A DNA stretch of 64,000 bases from Bradyrhizobium neotropicale (lineage in GTDB: Bacteria; Pseudomonadota; Alphaproteobacteria; Rhizobiales; Xanthobacteraceae), in the NCBI RefSeq assembly GCF_001641695.1, contig NZ_LSEF01000061.1, forward strand, positions 62,001 through 126,000. The letters run 5' to 3'. This document shows, piece by piece, positions 55,263 through 63,710 of this stretch (positions are counted from its first letter, which is position 1; each line of letters begins with the position of its first letter). Position numbers and translations under genes: made by a program. A model generated the notes under the pieces. It saw nothing but the letters and a program-made list of their open reading frames with translations. It made no database searches and had not been told where the DNA came from.

Positions 55263-56422
55263 CCGCCGTCGATCAGCCTTTCCCAACGCACGAGATCCGC
55301 GAGCGCTTCGGCTTCTGGAAGCGTTCCTATGCGATGCTGGTGAAGGAGTTCATCCAGCTCAGACGCGATCGCGTGTCCTTTGCGATGATCGTGATGCTGC
55401 CGGTGATGCAGCTCCTGCTGTTCGGCTATGCCATCAACACCACGCCGCACAATCTGCCCAGCGCAGTGCTGCTCCAGGAGGACAGCGATCTCGCCCGCTC
55501 GGTGCTGAAGGCGCTGGAGAACACGGCCTATTTCCGCTTCCTCTACGAAGTGCACGATGTCGATGATTTCGACAATCTCCTGAAATCCGGCAAGGTGCTG
55601 TTTGGCATCGAGATCCCGCGCGGCTTCGAGCGCGCGGTGCGGCGCGGCGACAAGCCGGCGCTGCTGGTCGCAGCCGACGCGACCGATCCGGTCGCGGCCA
55701 GCGCCGCGCTCGGCTCGCTCGGCATGGTGGTGCAGACCGCGCTCAAGCACGATCTCTATATCGGCGATCCCCCGGAGATGCCGTTCGAGATCCGGGCGCA
55801 CGCCCGCTACAATCCGGCGGCGTCCTCGAGCCTCAACATCGTGCCGGGCCTCGTCGGCACCATCCTGACGATGACGATGCTGATCTTCACCGCGCTCTCG
55901 GTCACGCGCGAGGTCGAGCGCGGCACGATGGAGAGCCTGCTCTCGATGCCGATCAGGCCGGTCGAGGTGATGTTCGGCAAGATCATTCCTTACGTGCTGG
56001 TCGGTTTCGTCCAGGCCTTCCTCATCATCGGCATCGGCGTCGGCCTGTTCGGCGTGCCCGTGCTCGGCAATCTGGTCCTGCTGGCGCTCTTGTCGACATT
56101 GTTCATCACCACCAACCTGTCGATCGGCTACACGATCTCGACGGTCGTGCAGAACCAGCTCCAGGCCATGCAGATGTCGATGATGTTCTTCCTGCCGAGC
56201 ATCCTCTTGTCCGGCTTCATGTTCCCGTTCGCGGGCATGCCGGCCTGGGCGCAATATCTCGGCGAGGCCCTGCCGCTCACGCACTACCTGCGCATCGTCC
56301 GCGCCATCATGCTGAAGGGCGCGACCATGCAGAACCTGCGCTATGACGCGCTGGCGCTGGCCGTCCTGATGCTGGTCGCCATGACCATCGCCGTGACGCG
56401 CTTCCGCCGCACGCTGGATTGA
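55259..56422 (+). CDS. ABC-2 type permease of the exporter
   Basis: A 387-residue permease. TM1 (FAMIVMLPVMQLLLFGYAI), a large periplasmic loop (about 60-180), then five helices, including GTILTMTMLIFTALSVTREVERGTMESLL, a typical ABC-2 motif. The start at 55259 overlaps the ATPase stop; the frame is open for 32 more codons upstream. YbhFSR-type systems have two permeases; here one gene would have to form a homodimer. Confidence 0.88.
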   Translation: MTAVDQPFPTHEIRERFGFWKRSYAMLVKEFIQLRRDRVSFAMIVMLPVMQLLLFGYAINTTPHNLPSAVLLQEDSDLARSVLKALENTAYFRFLYEVHDVDDFDNLLKSGKVLFGIEIPRGFERAVRRGDKPALLVAADATDPVAASAALGSLGMVVQTALKHDLYIGDPPEMPFEIRAHARYNPAASSSLNIVPGLVGTILTMTMLIFTALSVTREVERGTMESLLSMPIRPVEVMFGKIIPYVLVGFVQAFLIIGIGVGLFGVPVLGNLVLLALLSTLFITTNLSIGYTISTVVQNQLQAMQMSMMFFLPSILLSGFMFPFAGMPAWAQYLGEALPLTHYLRIVRAIMLKGATMQNLRYDALALAVLMLVAMTIAVTRFRRTLD

Positions 56423-56451
56423 GGCACAATACCCCGGAATCGAGGGGAGTG

Positions 56452-57759
56452 ATGGTCAGCTTTGCCAGCAGAAAAAAGCGGCAGCACGCCGTTTTGTCTG
56501 AGGATGTCGAGCGCGAGTTGACGCGGGAAGTGCTGCGCACCGAGTTGATGCGGGTGAGGGCGCTGATCATGACGGGATGCGTCATGATGGTCTTCCTCAC
56601 CGCGATCTACCTGATCGACCCTGCCGTCGTGAACCGGGTCTGGCGCGGCACGAGCGGACTGGTCGTGGAGTACGGCCTCGTGATCGGCTTCATCCTGATC
56701 GAGGTCTGGATCTACACCCAGATCAGGCGGAACCTGAGGCTCAATCGCGATCTGCCCGTGGTCCGGCGCTACATCAGTGCGCTGATCGAGACGTCGCTGC
56801 CCACGCTCATCCTCATCCTGCAAATCCGGACCATGGGCGCGAGTCAGGCGCTCGGCTTCGCCGTGCCGCTGATCTACTTCATCTTCGTCATCCTCTCGAC
56901 CCTGCGGCTCGATTTCTGGCTGTCGACCTTCACCGGTTTCGTCGCCGCGGCGCAGCTGTTCGCCGTTGCGCTGATCTACGATCCTTCGAGCGGCATCGGC
57001 GAGCCGCAGACCTATTTTCACGCGGTGCGCAGCGTCATCATCCTGGTCTGCGGCGTGCTCGCAGGGGCCGTTGGCGCGCAGCTCAGGCGGCAATTTGCCG
57101 CGAGCATCGCGGCGGCCACCGCGCGCGACCGCGTGACCAACCTGTTCGGCCAGCACGTCTCGCCGCAGGTGGTGGAACGGCTGATGACGGTGGGGACGAG
57201 CGCGGCCGGCGATGTCCGCCGCGTCGCGGTGATGTTCGTCGACTTCCGCGGCTTCACCGCCGGCGCGCAGACGCGGACTCCGCAGGAGGTCGTCGACCGC
57301 CTCGACGGCGCCTTCGCCGTGCTGGTCGACATCCTCGACCGCAATGGCGGCATCGTGAACAAGTTTCTGGGCGACGGTTTTCTGGCGTTGTTCGGCGCGC
57401 CTCTGGAAGCCTCCGACGCCGCGCATCGCGCGGTCGCCGCAGGCCGCGAGATGCTGACCGCGATGGACCACATCAACGCGGAAACGAGCTGGCCGCTCCG
57501 GATCGGCATCGGCATCCATTTCGGCGAGGTCGTCGCCGGCAATATCGGCTCGCCCCGGCGCAAGGAGTACACGGTGATCGGCGACACCGTGAATTTCGCC
57601 TCGCGGCTCGAGGCCTTGAACAAGGAGTTCGGCTCCCAGCTCCTGATCTCCGCGTCCGTGCGCGAGGCGCTTGGCGACGACGGCGAGGATGCGGTTGCGC
57701 TCGGCGAGGTCAATGTGCGCGGCTATGACCAGCCGGTGGCGGTGTTTCAGCTCGGCTAG
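56452..57759 (+). CDS. Membrane class III adenylate/guanylate cyclase
   Basis: A 435-residue cyclase. Six membrane helices (about 40-225) precede the catalytic domain (about 245-430) with VAVMFVDFRGFTAG (metal Asp), NKFLGDGFLALFG (second metal Asp in GDG) and YTVIGDTVNFASRLEAL. The substrate-specifying residues cannot be judged with confidence, so cAMP or cGMP is open. ATG at 56452 follows GAGGGGAG; a TTG at 56419 is in frame. It lies 29 nt after the permease and seems to be the last gene of the TetR-controlled exporter operon, which is an unusual combination. Confidence 0.85.
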   Translation: MVSFASRKKRQHAVLSEDVERELTREVLRTELMRVRALIMTGCVMMVFLTAIYLIDPAVVNRVWRGTSGLVVEYGLVIGFILIEVWIYTQIRRNLRLNRDLPVVRRYISALIETSLPTLILILQIRTMGASQALGFAVPLIYFIFVILSTLRLDFWLSTFTGFVAAAQLFAVALIYDPSSGIGEPQTYFHAVRSVIILVCGVLAGAVGAQLRRQFAASIAAATARDRVTNLFGQHVSPQVVERLMTVGTSAAGDVRRVAVMFVDFRGFTAGAQTRTPQEVVDRLDGAFAVLVDILDRNGGIVNKFLGDGFLALFGAPLEASDAAHRAVAAGREMLTAMDHINAETSWPLRIGIGIHFGEVVAGNIGSPRRKEYTVIGDTVNFASRLEALNKEFGSQLLISASVREALGDDGEDAVALGEVNVRGYDQPVAVFQLG

Positions 57760-57889
57760 GCTTTCGACCGCTTCAGACGCAGCTCGCGTTTCGTTGATGG
57801 CGCGTGATGAAATTTCTCGTGGTGCTTTCCGCTCCTGCACTCAGGAAGTCGAAACGTCTCGGCTTCCGTTTGTCACGCGGAGAAAACCA

Positions 57890-58087
57890 ATGACCCGATT
57901 GACCTTTGTTTCGGCCGCCCTGATCGCCGCAGCCGTCTATCAAATTCAGACTGCAGCCGCCCGCGATGTCGCCACGCGGCGCAACGCACCCCAGGCAGCG
58001 GCGGATTGCGTGAGGGCTCCGGCAGTGGGCGCGTTTGCCTCTGCGCCCTACAAGGAGCCGCCCTGCATGCCGAAGACGACGAACTGA
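57890..58087 (+). CDS. Small secreted protein, 65 residues
   Basis: A signal peptide (MTRLTFVSAALIAAAVYQIQ, cleavage near TAAA) and a short mature part with two Cys (ADCVRAPAVG, EPPCMPKTT). No family is recognised; similar short periplasmic proteins are common in bradyrhizobia. GCGGAG lies 9 nt before the ATG. It stands alone. Confidence 0.6.
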   Translation: MTRLTFVSAALIAAAVYQIQTAAARDVATRRNAPQAAADCVRAPAVGAFASAPYKEPPCMPKTTN

Positions 58088-58195
58088 CGAGCAGACGGAG
58101 TCGGGTTGGAGAAGCCTCCGACCCGACCTCGCGGCTCGTGGTGGCCCAGCTCCTCCGTCTACGGTATTTTAGTAGTGCTTGACTCAGATTTCATC

Positions 58196-58213
58196 TAGTC
58201 ATCTATATGACTA
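58196..58213. promoter_or_regulatory. GntR operator candidate overlapping the promoter
   Basis: TAGTCAT (58196-58202) is mirrored by ATGACTA (58207-58213) with a CTAT spacer. It ends 1 nt before the GntR start; TTGACT (58179-58184) is a -35 element 17 nt from the centre. Autoregulation and a leaderless transcript are inferred. Confidence 0.55.
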
Positions 58214-58214
58214 T

Positions 58215-58946
58215 ATGAATTCAGCGCCGCTCGACGACCGCTTGCCACGTTACCAGCGCCTGCGCGACGATCTCGCCGCGCGGATCAACCGCAATGAATG
58301 GCGGCCGGGCGAGCCGATTCCGTCGGAGGCCGAGCTTGGCGCGCATTACGGCGTCGCGATCGGCACCGTGCGCAAGGCGATCGACCAGCTCGTCAGCGAC
58401 GGCGTGCTGGAGCGGCAGCAGGGCCGCGGCACCTTCGTGCGCCGCGCGCGCTTCAACTCCTCGCTGTTCCGCTTCTTCCGCTTCCAGTCCGAGAGTGGCG
58501 AGCGGCGCGTGCCGAAGAGCCGAATTCTCCGCCGCAGGAGCGTGCCGGCGACCTCGGCGGTCGCATCCGCGCTGCGCATTCCCGTCGGGGAGCCCGTGAT
58601 CAGCCTGTCGCGCCTGCGGCTCATCGACGACGTGCCGCTGCTCGCCGAAGAGATCTGGCTGCCGCAATCGCGCTTCGCGCCAATCCTCAAGATCGACACC
58701 TCCGAGTTCGGCGACCTGCTTTACCCGCTCTATGAGGAGCGCTGCGGCGAGGTGGTGGTCTCGGCCGAGGAAGTCCTGACCGTCGAGACGGCCAACGAGA
58801 TGCAGGCGCGGCTGTTGCGCCTTGAGCCTCACGCACCGCTGATCGTGATTGAGCGTCTCGCGCTCGACCTGGAACGGCGGCCGATCGAATGGCGCCGTTC
58901 GCGCGGGCCGGCCGACCGCTTCCGCTATCACGCAGAGATCCGGTGA
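58215..58946 (+). CDS. GntR/HutC-family transcriptional regulator
   Basis: A 243-residue regulator. The winged helix (about 8-75) has RYQRLRDDLAARINRNEWRP, GEPIPSEAELGAHYGVAIGT and QGRGTFV; the C-terminal UTRA domain (about 95-240, RLIDDVPLLAEEIWLPQSRF and RRPIEWRRSRG) binds a small ligand. ATG at 58215 sits directly behind an inverted repeat and has no Shine-Dalgarno sequence. It precedes an MFS transporter by 49 nt and likely controls it. Confidence 0.9.
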   Translation: MNSAPLDDRLPRYQRLRDDLAARINRNEWRPGEPIPSEAELGAHYGVAIGTVRKAIDQLVSDGVLERQQGRGTFVRRARFNSSLFRFFRFQSESGERRVPKSRILRRRSVPATSAVASALRIPVGEPVISLSRLRLIDDVPLLAEEIWLPQSRFAPILKIDTSEFGDLLYPLYEERCGEVVVSAEEVLTVETANEMQARLLRLEPHAPLIVIERLALDLERRPIEWRRSRGPADRFRYHAEIR

Positions 58947-58995
58947 GCGCGGCTTTCAACGACATCAAGCAATAACGAATACAGGGGTAGGAACA

Positions 58996-60237
58996 ATGTC
59001 GAACTGGTACAGCGAATGCTCGCCGCTTGAGAAGCGGACCTTCTGGGCAAGTTTTGGCGGCTGGGCGCTGGACGCACTCGACGTCCAGATGTTCGGCCTT
59101 GCCATCCCCGCGCTGATCGCGGCTTTCGGCATCAGCAAGGCCGATGCCGGCCTGCTCGGCTCGATCACGCTGTTCTTCGGCGCGTTCGGCGGCTGGCTTG
59201 GCGGCGCGCTCGGCGATCGCTTCGGCCGCGTCAAGGCGCTTCAGATCACGGTCGCGACCTTTGCGCTGGCGACCTTCGCCTGCGCATTCGCGATGACTTA
59301 CACCCAGCTTCTGGTGCTCAAGGCGATCCAGGGCCTCGGCTTTGGCGCCGAATGGGCCTGCGGCGCGGTGCTGATGGCTGAGATCATCCGTCCCGAGCAT
59401 CGCGGCAAGGCGCTCGGCTCGGTGCAGAGCGCCTGGGCGGTGGGCTGGGGCGCGGCCGTGCTGCTATCGGCGCTGGTCTTCACCTATGCGCCCACCGATA
59501 TCGCCTGGCGGCTCCTGTTCGCGCTGGGGCTGTTTCCCGCGCTCCTGATCATCTTCATCCGCCGCGGACTGAAGGAGCCGCCGCGCTCAGCCGCGAGCGA
59601 GAAGACGCCGTTCTTCGCGACGCTCTCCGGCATCTTCCATCGCGATGTGCTGCGCTCGACCCTGATCGGCGGTCTCTTCGGCATCGGCGCCCATGGCGGC
59701 TACGCGGCGCTGACCACCTTCCTGCCGACCTATCTGCGCGAAGTGCGGCACCTCTCGGTGCTGGGCTCCAGCGGCTATCTCGCCGTGATCATCATCGCCT
59801 TCTTCTGCGGCTGCGTGGCGAGCGGCATCGTCAGCGACCGCATCGGCCGCAGGGCCAATGTCGCGTTCTTCGCCAGCGCCTGCATCGCCACCGTGCTGGT
59901 CTATATCTTCGCGCCGCTGACCAATGGCCAGATGCTGGTGCTCGGATTTCCGCTCGGCTTCTTCTCCGCGGGAATCCCCGCGAGCATGGCGGCGCTGTTC
60001 AGCGAGCTCTATCCCGCAGGCGTGCGCGGCACCGGTGTCGGCTTCTGCTACAATTTCGGCCGCATCGTCTCCGCGGCATTTCCCTTCCTGGTCGGCTTCC
60101 TCAGCGATCACATCGGGCTCGGGCCCGCAATCGGCATCGACGCGGCGTTCGCCTATTCGCTGGTGCTGATCGCGGTGCTGCTGCTGCCCGAGACCCGCGG
60201 CAAGGTCTTTGAGCAGGCCGTCGCGACGCGGGCCTGA
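58996..60237 (+). CDS. MFS transporter, aromatic-acid/H+ symporter-like
   Basis: A 413-residue permease with twelve predicted helices. The family motif between helices 2 and 3 is GALGDRFGRVKALQ, repeated in the second half as SGIVSDRIGRRANV. GFGAEWACGAVLMAEIIRPE resembles the AAHS group (PcaK, BenK). The first helix carries GGWALDALDVQMFGL, whose Asp pair matches the AAHS signature DGxD, so import of an aromatic or keto acid with protons is likely. TAGGA lies before the ATG at 58996. It lies between a GntR regulator and an amidohydrolase. Confidence 0.85.
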   Translation: MSNWYSECSPLEKRTFWASFGGWALDALDVQMFGLAIPALIAAFGISKADAGLLGSITLFFGAFGGWLGGALGDRFGRVKALQITVATFALATFACAFAMTYTQLLVLKAIQGLGFGAEWACGAVLMAEIIRPEHRGKALGSVQSAWAVGWGAAVLLSALVFTYAPTDIAWRLLFALGLFPALLIIFIRRGLKEPPRSAASEKTPFFATLSGIFHRDVLRSTLIGGLFGIGAHGGYAALTTFLPTYLREVRHLSVLGSSGYLAVIIIAFFCGCVASGIVSDRIGRRANVAFFASACIATVLVYIFAPLTNGQMLVLGFPLGFFSAGIPASMAALFSELYPAGVRGTGVGFCYNFGRIVSAAFPFLVGFLSDHIGLGPAIGIDAAFAYSLVLIAVLLLPETRGKVFEQAVATRA

Positions 60238-60253
60238 GGCAGGATGAGACGCG

Positions 60254-61153
60254 ATGACCACGACATCTTGTCCGAGCGGCCTCACGCGCCGCGAGTTTGC
60301 TGCGGGCCTCGCTTCGCTCGTCATGGCGAGCGCGACCAAAGCCAGGAGTGAGGCGGCCTTGCCTGCGATCGATACTCACGCCCATGTCTTCCATCGCGGC
60401 CTCAAGCTCGCGCCGGGCCGGCGCTATGCGCCCGATTACGATGCGCCGCTGGCGCTCTATCTGGAGCAACTCGACCGCAACGGCATGACCAATGGCGTAC
60501 TGGTGCAGCCGAGCTTTCTCGGCACCGACAATTCCTACCTGGTCGAGAGCCTGAAGGCGGCGACCGGCCGCCTGCGCGGCATCGCCGTCGTCGATACCAC
60601 AGCGTCCGCCGAGGAGCTCCGCGCGCTCGACCGTGCCGGAGTCGTCGGCATCCGCCTCAATCTCGTCGGTCAGCCCTTGCCCGATCTTGGCGCCGCTGAT
60701 TGGAAGGCACTGCTGGCAGAGGTGAAGGCCATGGGCTGGCAGGTCGAGGTCCAGCGCAACGCGTCCGACCTCGCGCGGCTCGCGCCGCAGCTGCTCGATC
60801 ACGGCGTCAGCGTCGTGTTCGATCATTACACGCTGCCAGATCCGAAGCTCGGCATTGCCGACCCCGGCTTTCAGTCGGTGCTGAAGTTCGGCGCGGCGCG
60901 CAACGTCTGGGTCAAGGTCTCGGCGCCGTATCGCAACGGCGCGGCGGGCGAGAGCTTTGCCAAGGCAGCCTATCCGCTGCTGCGCGAGGCCTATGGTGTC
61001 GATCGGCTGCTGTGGGGCAGCGACTGGCCGCACACGCAGTTCGAGGCGACGCAGACCTACGAGAAGAACCGGCGCTTTCTCGACGAGCTGATCCCTGACC
61101 GAAGCGAGCGCGGGCAGCTGCTCGCATCGCCCCAGCCGCTCTTTCGCTTCTGA
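60254..61153 (+). CDS. TAT-exported amidohydrolase (2-pyrone-dicarboxylate lactonase-like)
   Basis: A 299-residue TIM-barrel amidohydrolase of the amidohydrolase_2/LigI group. The twin-arginine motif LTRREFAAGLAS (about 10-21) points to Tat export, which is odd for a LigI-like lactonase. Metal or catalytic motifs seen are DTHAHVFHRG, VFDHYTLPDP and LLWGSDWPHTQF. LigI opens a 2-pyrone-4,6-dicarboxylate in lignin-aromatic breakdown; the substrate here is not proven. It lies 16 nt after the MFS gene, so transport and hydrolysis may serve one compound. Confidence 0.8.
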   Translation: MTTTSCPSGLTRREFAAGLASLVMASATKARSEAALPAIDTHAHVFHRGLKLAPGRRYAPDYDAPLALYLEQLDRNGMTNGVLVQPSFLGTDNSYLVESLKAATGRLRGIAVVDTTASAEELRALDRAGVVGIRLNLVGQPLPDLGAADWKALLAEVKAMGWQVEVQRNASDLARLAPQLLDHGVSVVFDHYTLPDPKLGIADPGFQSVLKFGAARNVWVKVSAPYRNGAAGESFAKAAYPLLREAYGVDRLLWGSDWPHTQFEATQTYEKNRRFLDELIPDRSERGQLLASPQPLFRF

Positions 61154-61274
61154 CGCGCTCAAATGGTGATTGCTCCGAATGCTCCGAGTTCTGGGGCATG
61201 ACGGACGATGTCGCCGGCTTATACAATGCCCGCGATGCGGCAAGGCCGCCATGTGCGTGAAGAGGAAACGTAAG

Positions 61275-62189
61275 ATGCAGCGGCGATACATCACCGTCGA
61301 CGTGTTCACCGACCGCGCCTTCGGCGGCAACCAGCTTGCCGTCGTGCTCGATGCCGGCGGGCTTTCGACCGCGCAGATGCAGGCGATCGCGACCGAGTTC
61401 AATTATTCCGAGACGACGTTCGTGCTGCCGCCGCGCGACAGCGCCAACGATGCCGAGGTGCGCATCTTCACGCCGGTCAGGGAGCTTCCGTTCGCAGGGC
61501 ATCCGAATGTCGGCTCGGCCTTCGTGCTGGCCACGATCGCAAAGGAACCGAAGCCGCGTCTCCTGTTCGAGGAGAAGGCAGGGCTTGTGCCGGTCGACAT
61601 CCGGCGAGAGCAGGGCCGGGTGGTCAACGCTGAGCTCACTGCGCCGCAGCCGCTCTCGCGCCTTGCGCAACTGTCCGCCGCCGAGGTTGCACCCTGCCTG
61701 TCGCTCACTGCCGATGATATTAGGACCGATCGTCACGCGCCGCAGGTCGTCAGTGTCGGAACGCCGTTCGTGGTGGCCGAAGTGCGGTCGCGCCACGCCG
61801 TGCGCCGGGCCAAGCCCGACGCCGCGGCATTCGGCCGGGTGCTGCCGCGCGACGGCGCTTTCGCGATCTATTTCTACACGCGTGATGTCCCCGCGCCCGA
61901 GTCGCCCTGCGAATTGCAGGCGCGAATGTTCTTCCCGGGCGCGAGCGGCCTGATCGAGGATCCCGCCACCGGCAGCGCGACGGTCGCGGCGGCCGCGTTG
62001 TTCGCCGATCTCGATTCCCTGCTCGAGGGCGAATTGAGGCACACGATCGGCCAGGGTTTTGACATGGGCCGCCCGAGCATCCTGCTGACGCGCGTGCGCA
62101 AGCAGAATGGCAAGATCGTCTCCGCCCATGTCGGCGGCAGTTGCGTGCAGATGATGGAGGGGACGTTCCGGCTGGCGGGGGAGGGATGA
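61275..62189 (+). CDS. PhzF family isomerase/epimerase
   Basis: A 304-residue PhzF-fold protein: YITVDVFTDRAFGGNQLAVV, catalytic Glu46 in NYSETTFVLPP, PVRELPFAGHPNVGSAF and DPATGSATVAAAAL. PhzF-type isomerases shift double bonds or act as diaminopimelate-epimerase relatives; the substrate cannot be told. ATG at 61275 follows GAGGAA; earlier in-frame starts are rejected because the fold begins there. It follows the amidohydrolase by 121 nt on the same strand. Confidence 0.85.
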   Translation: MQRRYITVDVFTDRAFGGNQLAVVLDAGGLSTAQMQAIATEFNYSETTFVLPPRDSANDAEVRIFTPVRELPFAGHPNVGSAFVLATIAKEPKPRLLFEEKAGLVPVDIRREQGRVVNAELTAPQPLSRLAQLSAAEVAPCLSLTADDIRTDRHAPQVVSVGTPFVVAEVRSRHAVRRAKPDAAAFGRVLPRDGAFAIYFYTRDVPAPESPCELQARMFFPGASGLIEDPATGSATVAAAALFADLDSLLEGELRHTIGQGFDMGRPSILLTRVRKQNGKIVSAHVGGSCVQMMEGTFRLAGEG

Positions 62190-62192
62190 GCC

Positions 62193-62295
62193 GTCATTCC
62201 GGGGCGCGACGTAGTCGCGAGCCCGGAATCCATCGGGCCGCAGACCCGGTGGATGAATGGAGTCCGGGCTCGCGCTACGCGCGCCCCGGAATGAC
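62193..62295. repeat. Palindromic repeat, GTCATTCCGGGGC family, subtype A
   Basis: Ends GTCATTCCGGGGCGCGAC and GCGCGCCCCGGAATGAC; inner AGCCCGGAATCCATCGG and ATGAATGGAGTCCGGGCTCG. It is the same subtype as 39272 and begins 3 nt after the phzF-type stop, 5 nt before the convergent DUF488 stop. Confidence 0.9.
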
Positions 62296-62300
62296 GCAGG

Positions 62301-62762
62301 TTACACCTGCCGCCCCGCCAGATTCTTCACCGCCACGCCATCGCGCTCCTCGATGATCTCCGCGATCATCTGGCGGTGGCAGTGGGTGTGGTCGCGTTCG
62401 TAGCAGAGCAGGCAGACGGGACCTGCCTTCTTCACGAGCGCGGAGAGCTCGTCGAGCTCCTCCTTGGCCTGCGGCGTCTTCAGGTGTTTCGAGTACACCT
62501 TTTCCAGCACGTCGTATTGCCCACTGCGCGCGGCGAGGCGGCCTTCCTTGGGTGTGCCGAGCGCGGCGAGGTGGACGTAGGCGATGCCGCGCTCATCCAA
62601 GCCCGCGGCGAGCTGCTTCTTGGAGAAGCCCGGCCGGCGCGAAGACGTCACCGCGCGCACGTCGACCACGAGCTTGACGCCCGCCTGCTCCAGCTCGTCG
62701 AGCACGGCCTTCGGGGGCGTCTGCTCATAGCCGATGGTGAAGAGCTTCTTCGCCTTTGCCAT
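62301..62762 (-). CDS. DUF488 family protein
   Basis: A 153-residue protein of the DUF488 family: FTIGYEQTPPKAVLDELEQA, VDVRAVTSSRRPGFSKKQLA and CLLCYERDHTHCHRQMIAEI, where the Cys/His positions are characteristic. The function is unknown; some members resemble nucleic-acid or nucleotide-acting proteins. ATG at 62762 follows GAGG. It lies 8 nt after the DUF72 gene, and the two are probably co-transcribed. Confidence 0.85.
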   Translation of the reverse strand: MAKAKKLFTIGYEQTPPKAVLDELEQAGVKLVVDVRAVTSSRRPGFSKKQLAAGLDERGIAYVHLAALGTPKEGRLAARSGQYDVLEKVYSKHLKTPQAKEELDELSALVKKAGPVCLLCYERDHTHCHRQMIAEIIEERDGVAVKNLAGRQV

Positions 62763-62770
62763 AGGCAACC

Positions 62771-63607
62771 TCAGGCCACCCGCGCGATCAGTTCCATGGC
62801 GCCGGCTGGTGCGCGCACCTTGCCTTCATGGATGACGTAGGCGAACACGTCGCGCGGCTCCTTCTTGGGCTTTGCCTTGTCAACCTTCGGCAAATCGTCG
62901 GGTTCAGTCCCTTCGGCCCAGGCTTGAAACCGCTTGCTCCAGGCATCGAGCTCCTTGGGCGGATAGCAGGTCTTGATCTCGTCATTGCCCTTCTGCAGCC
63001 GGGCATAGACGAAATCACCGGCGACGTCGGCGATCGCCGGATATTTGCCGTGCTCGGCAAACACCACCGGCGTCTCGAATTCGCGGATCAGCGCGACGAA
63101 ATCCGGCGTGCAGAAACTGTCGTGGCGGACCTCCACCACATGGCGCAGCGCGCGGCCGTCGAGCTTGCGCGGCAACAGTTCGAGGAACTTGCCGAAATCG
63201 GCGCCGTCGAACTTCTTCGTCGGTGCGAATTGCCAGAGCACCGGTCCGAGATGGTCGCCGAGCTCCAGCACGCCGGAATCATAGAACCGCTTGATGGAAT
63301 CGCCGGCCTCCGCCAGCACGCGGCGGTTGGTGGCGAAGCGCGGGCCCTTCACCGAGAACACAAAGCCTTCCGGTACCTCGCTCGCCCATTTGCGAAAGCT
63401 CTCCGGCTTCTGCGAGCCGTAATAGGTGCCGTTGATCTCGATCGAGGTCAGCTTCGAGGCGGCGTAGGACAGCTCCTTCGCCTGCGCGAGCTTCTCCGGG
63501 TAGAACACGCCGCGCCATGGCTCGAAGGTCCAGCCGCCGATGCCGATGAAGATGTTGCCGGATTTTTTTGACGCGGTTTTTGCTTTGGCCACGGGGGAAT
63601 CTCGCAT
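62771..63607 (-). CDS. DUF72 family protein
   Basis: A 278-residue TIM-barrel protein of the DUF72 family (YecE-like): IGIGGWTFEPWRGVFYPEKL, EINGTYYGSQKPESFRKWAS, SVKGPRFATNRRVL and RHVVEVRHDSF. The role is unknown. The first ~18 residues are Lys-rich and not conserved-looking; a GTG at 63592 is an alternative start. It pairs with DUF488, as often seen. Confidence 0.85.
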   Translation of the reverse strand: MRDSPVAKAKTASKKSGNIFIGIGGWTFEPWRGVFYPEKLAQAKELSYAASKLTSIEINGTYYGSQKPESFRKWASEVPEGFVFSVKGPRFATNRRVLAEAGDSIKRFYDSGVLELGDHLGPVLWQFAPTKKFDGADFGKFLELLPRKLDGRALRHVVEVRHDSFCTPDFVALIREFETPVVFAEHGKYPAIADVAGDFVYARLQKGNDEIKTCYPPKELDAWSKRFQAWAEGTEPDDLPKVDKAKPKKEPRDVFAYVIHEGKVRAPAGAMELIARVA

Positions 63608-63710
63608 CGACGAGGAGGGGAGGCCATCATCCTAGTCAAACGAGTTGTGATTGGCCAGTTCTCGCGTCCCGTCTAAGCTTTGCGCCGGATCTGCGAAAAA
63701 GGAGAACAAG

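Noticed and set aside
55022..56284. Minus-strand frame over the ABC permease
   Set aside because: His/Arg/Asp-rich with no domain; the permease has clear helices.
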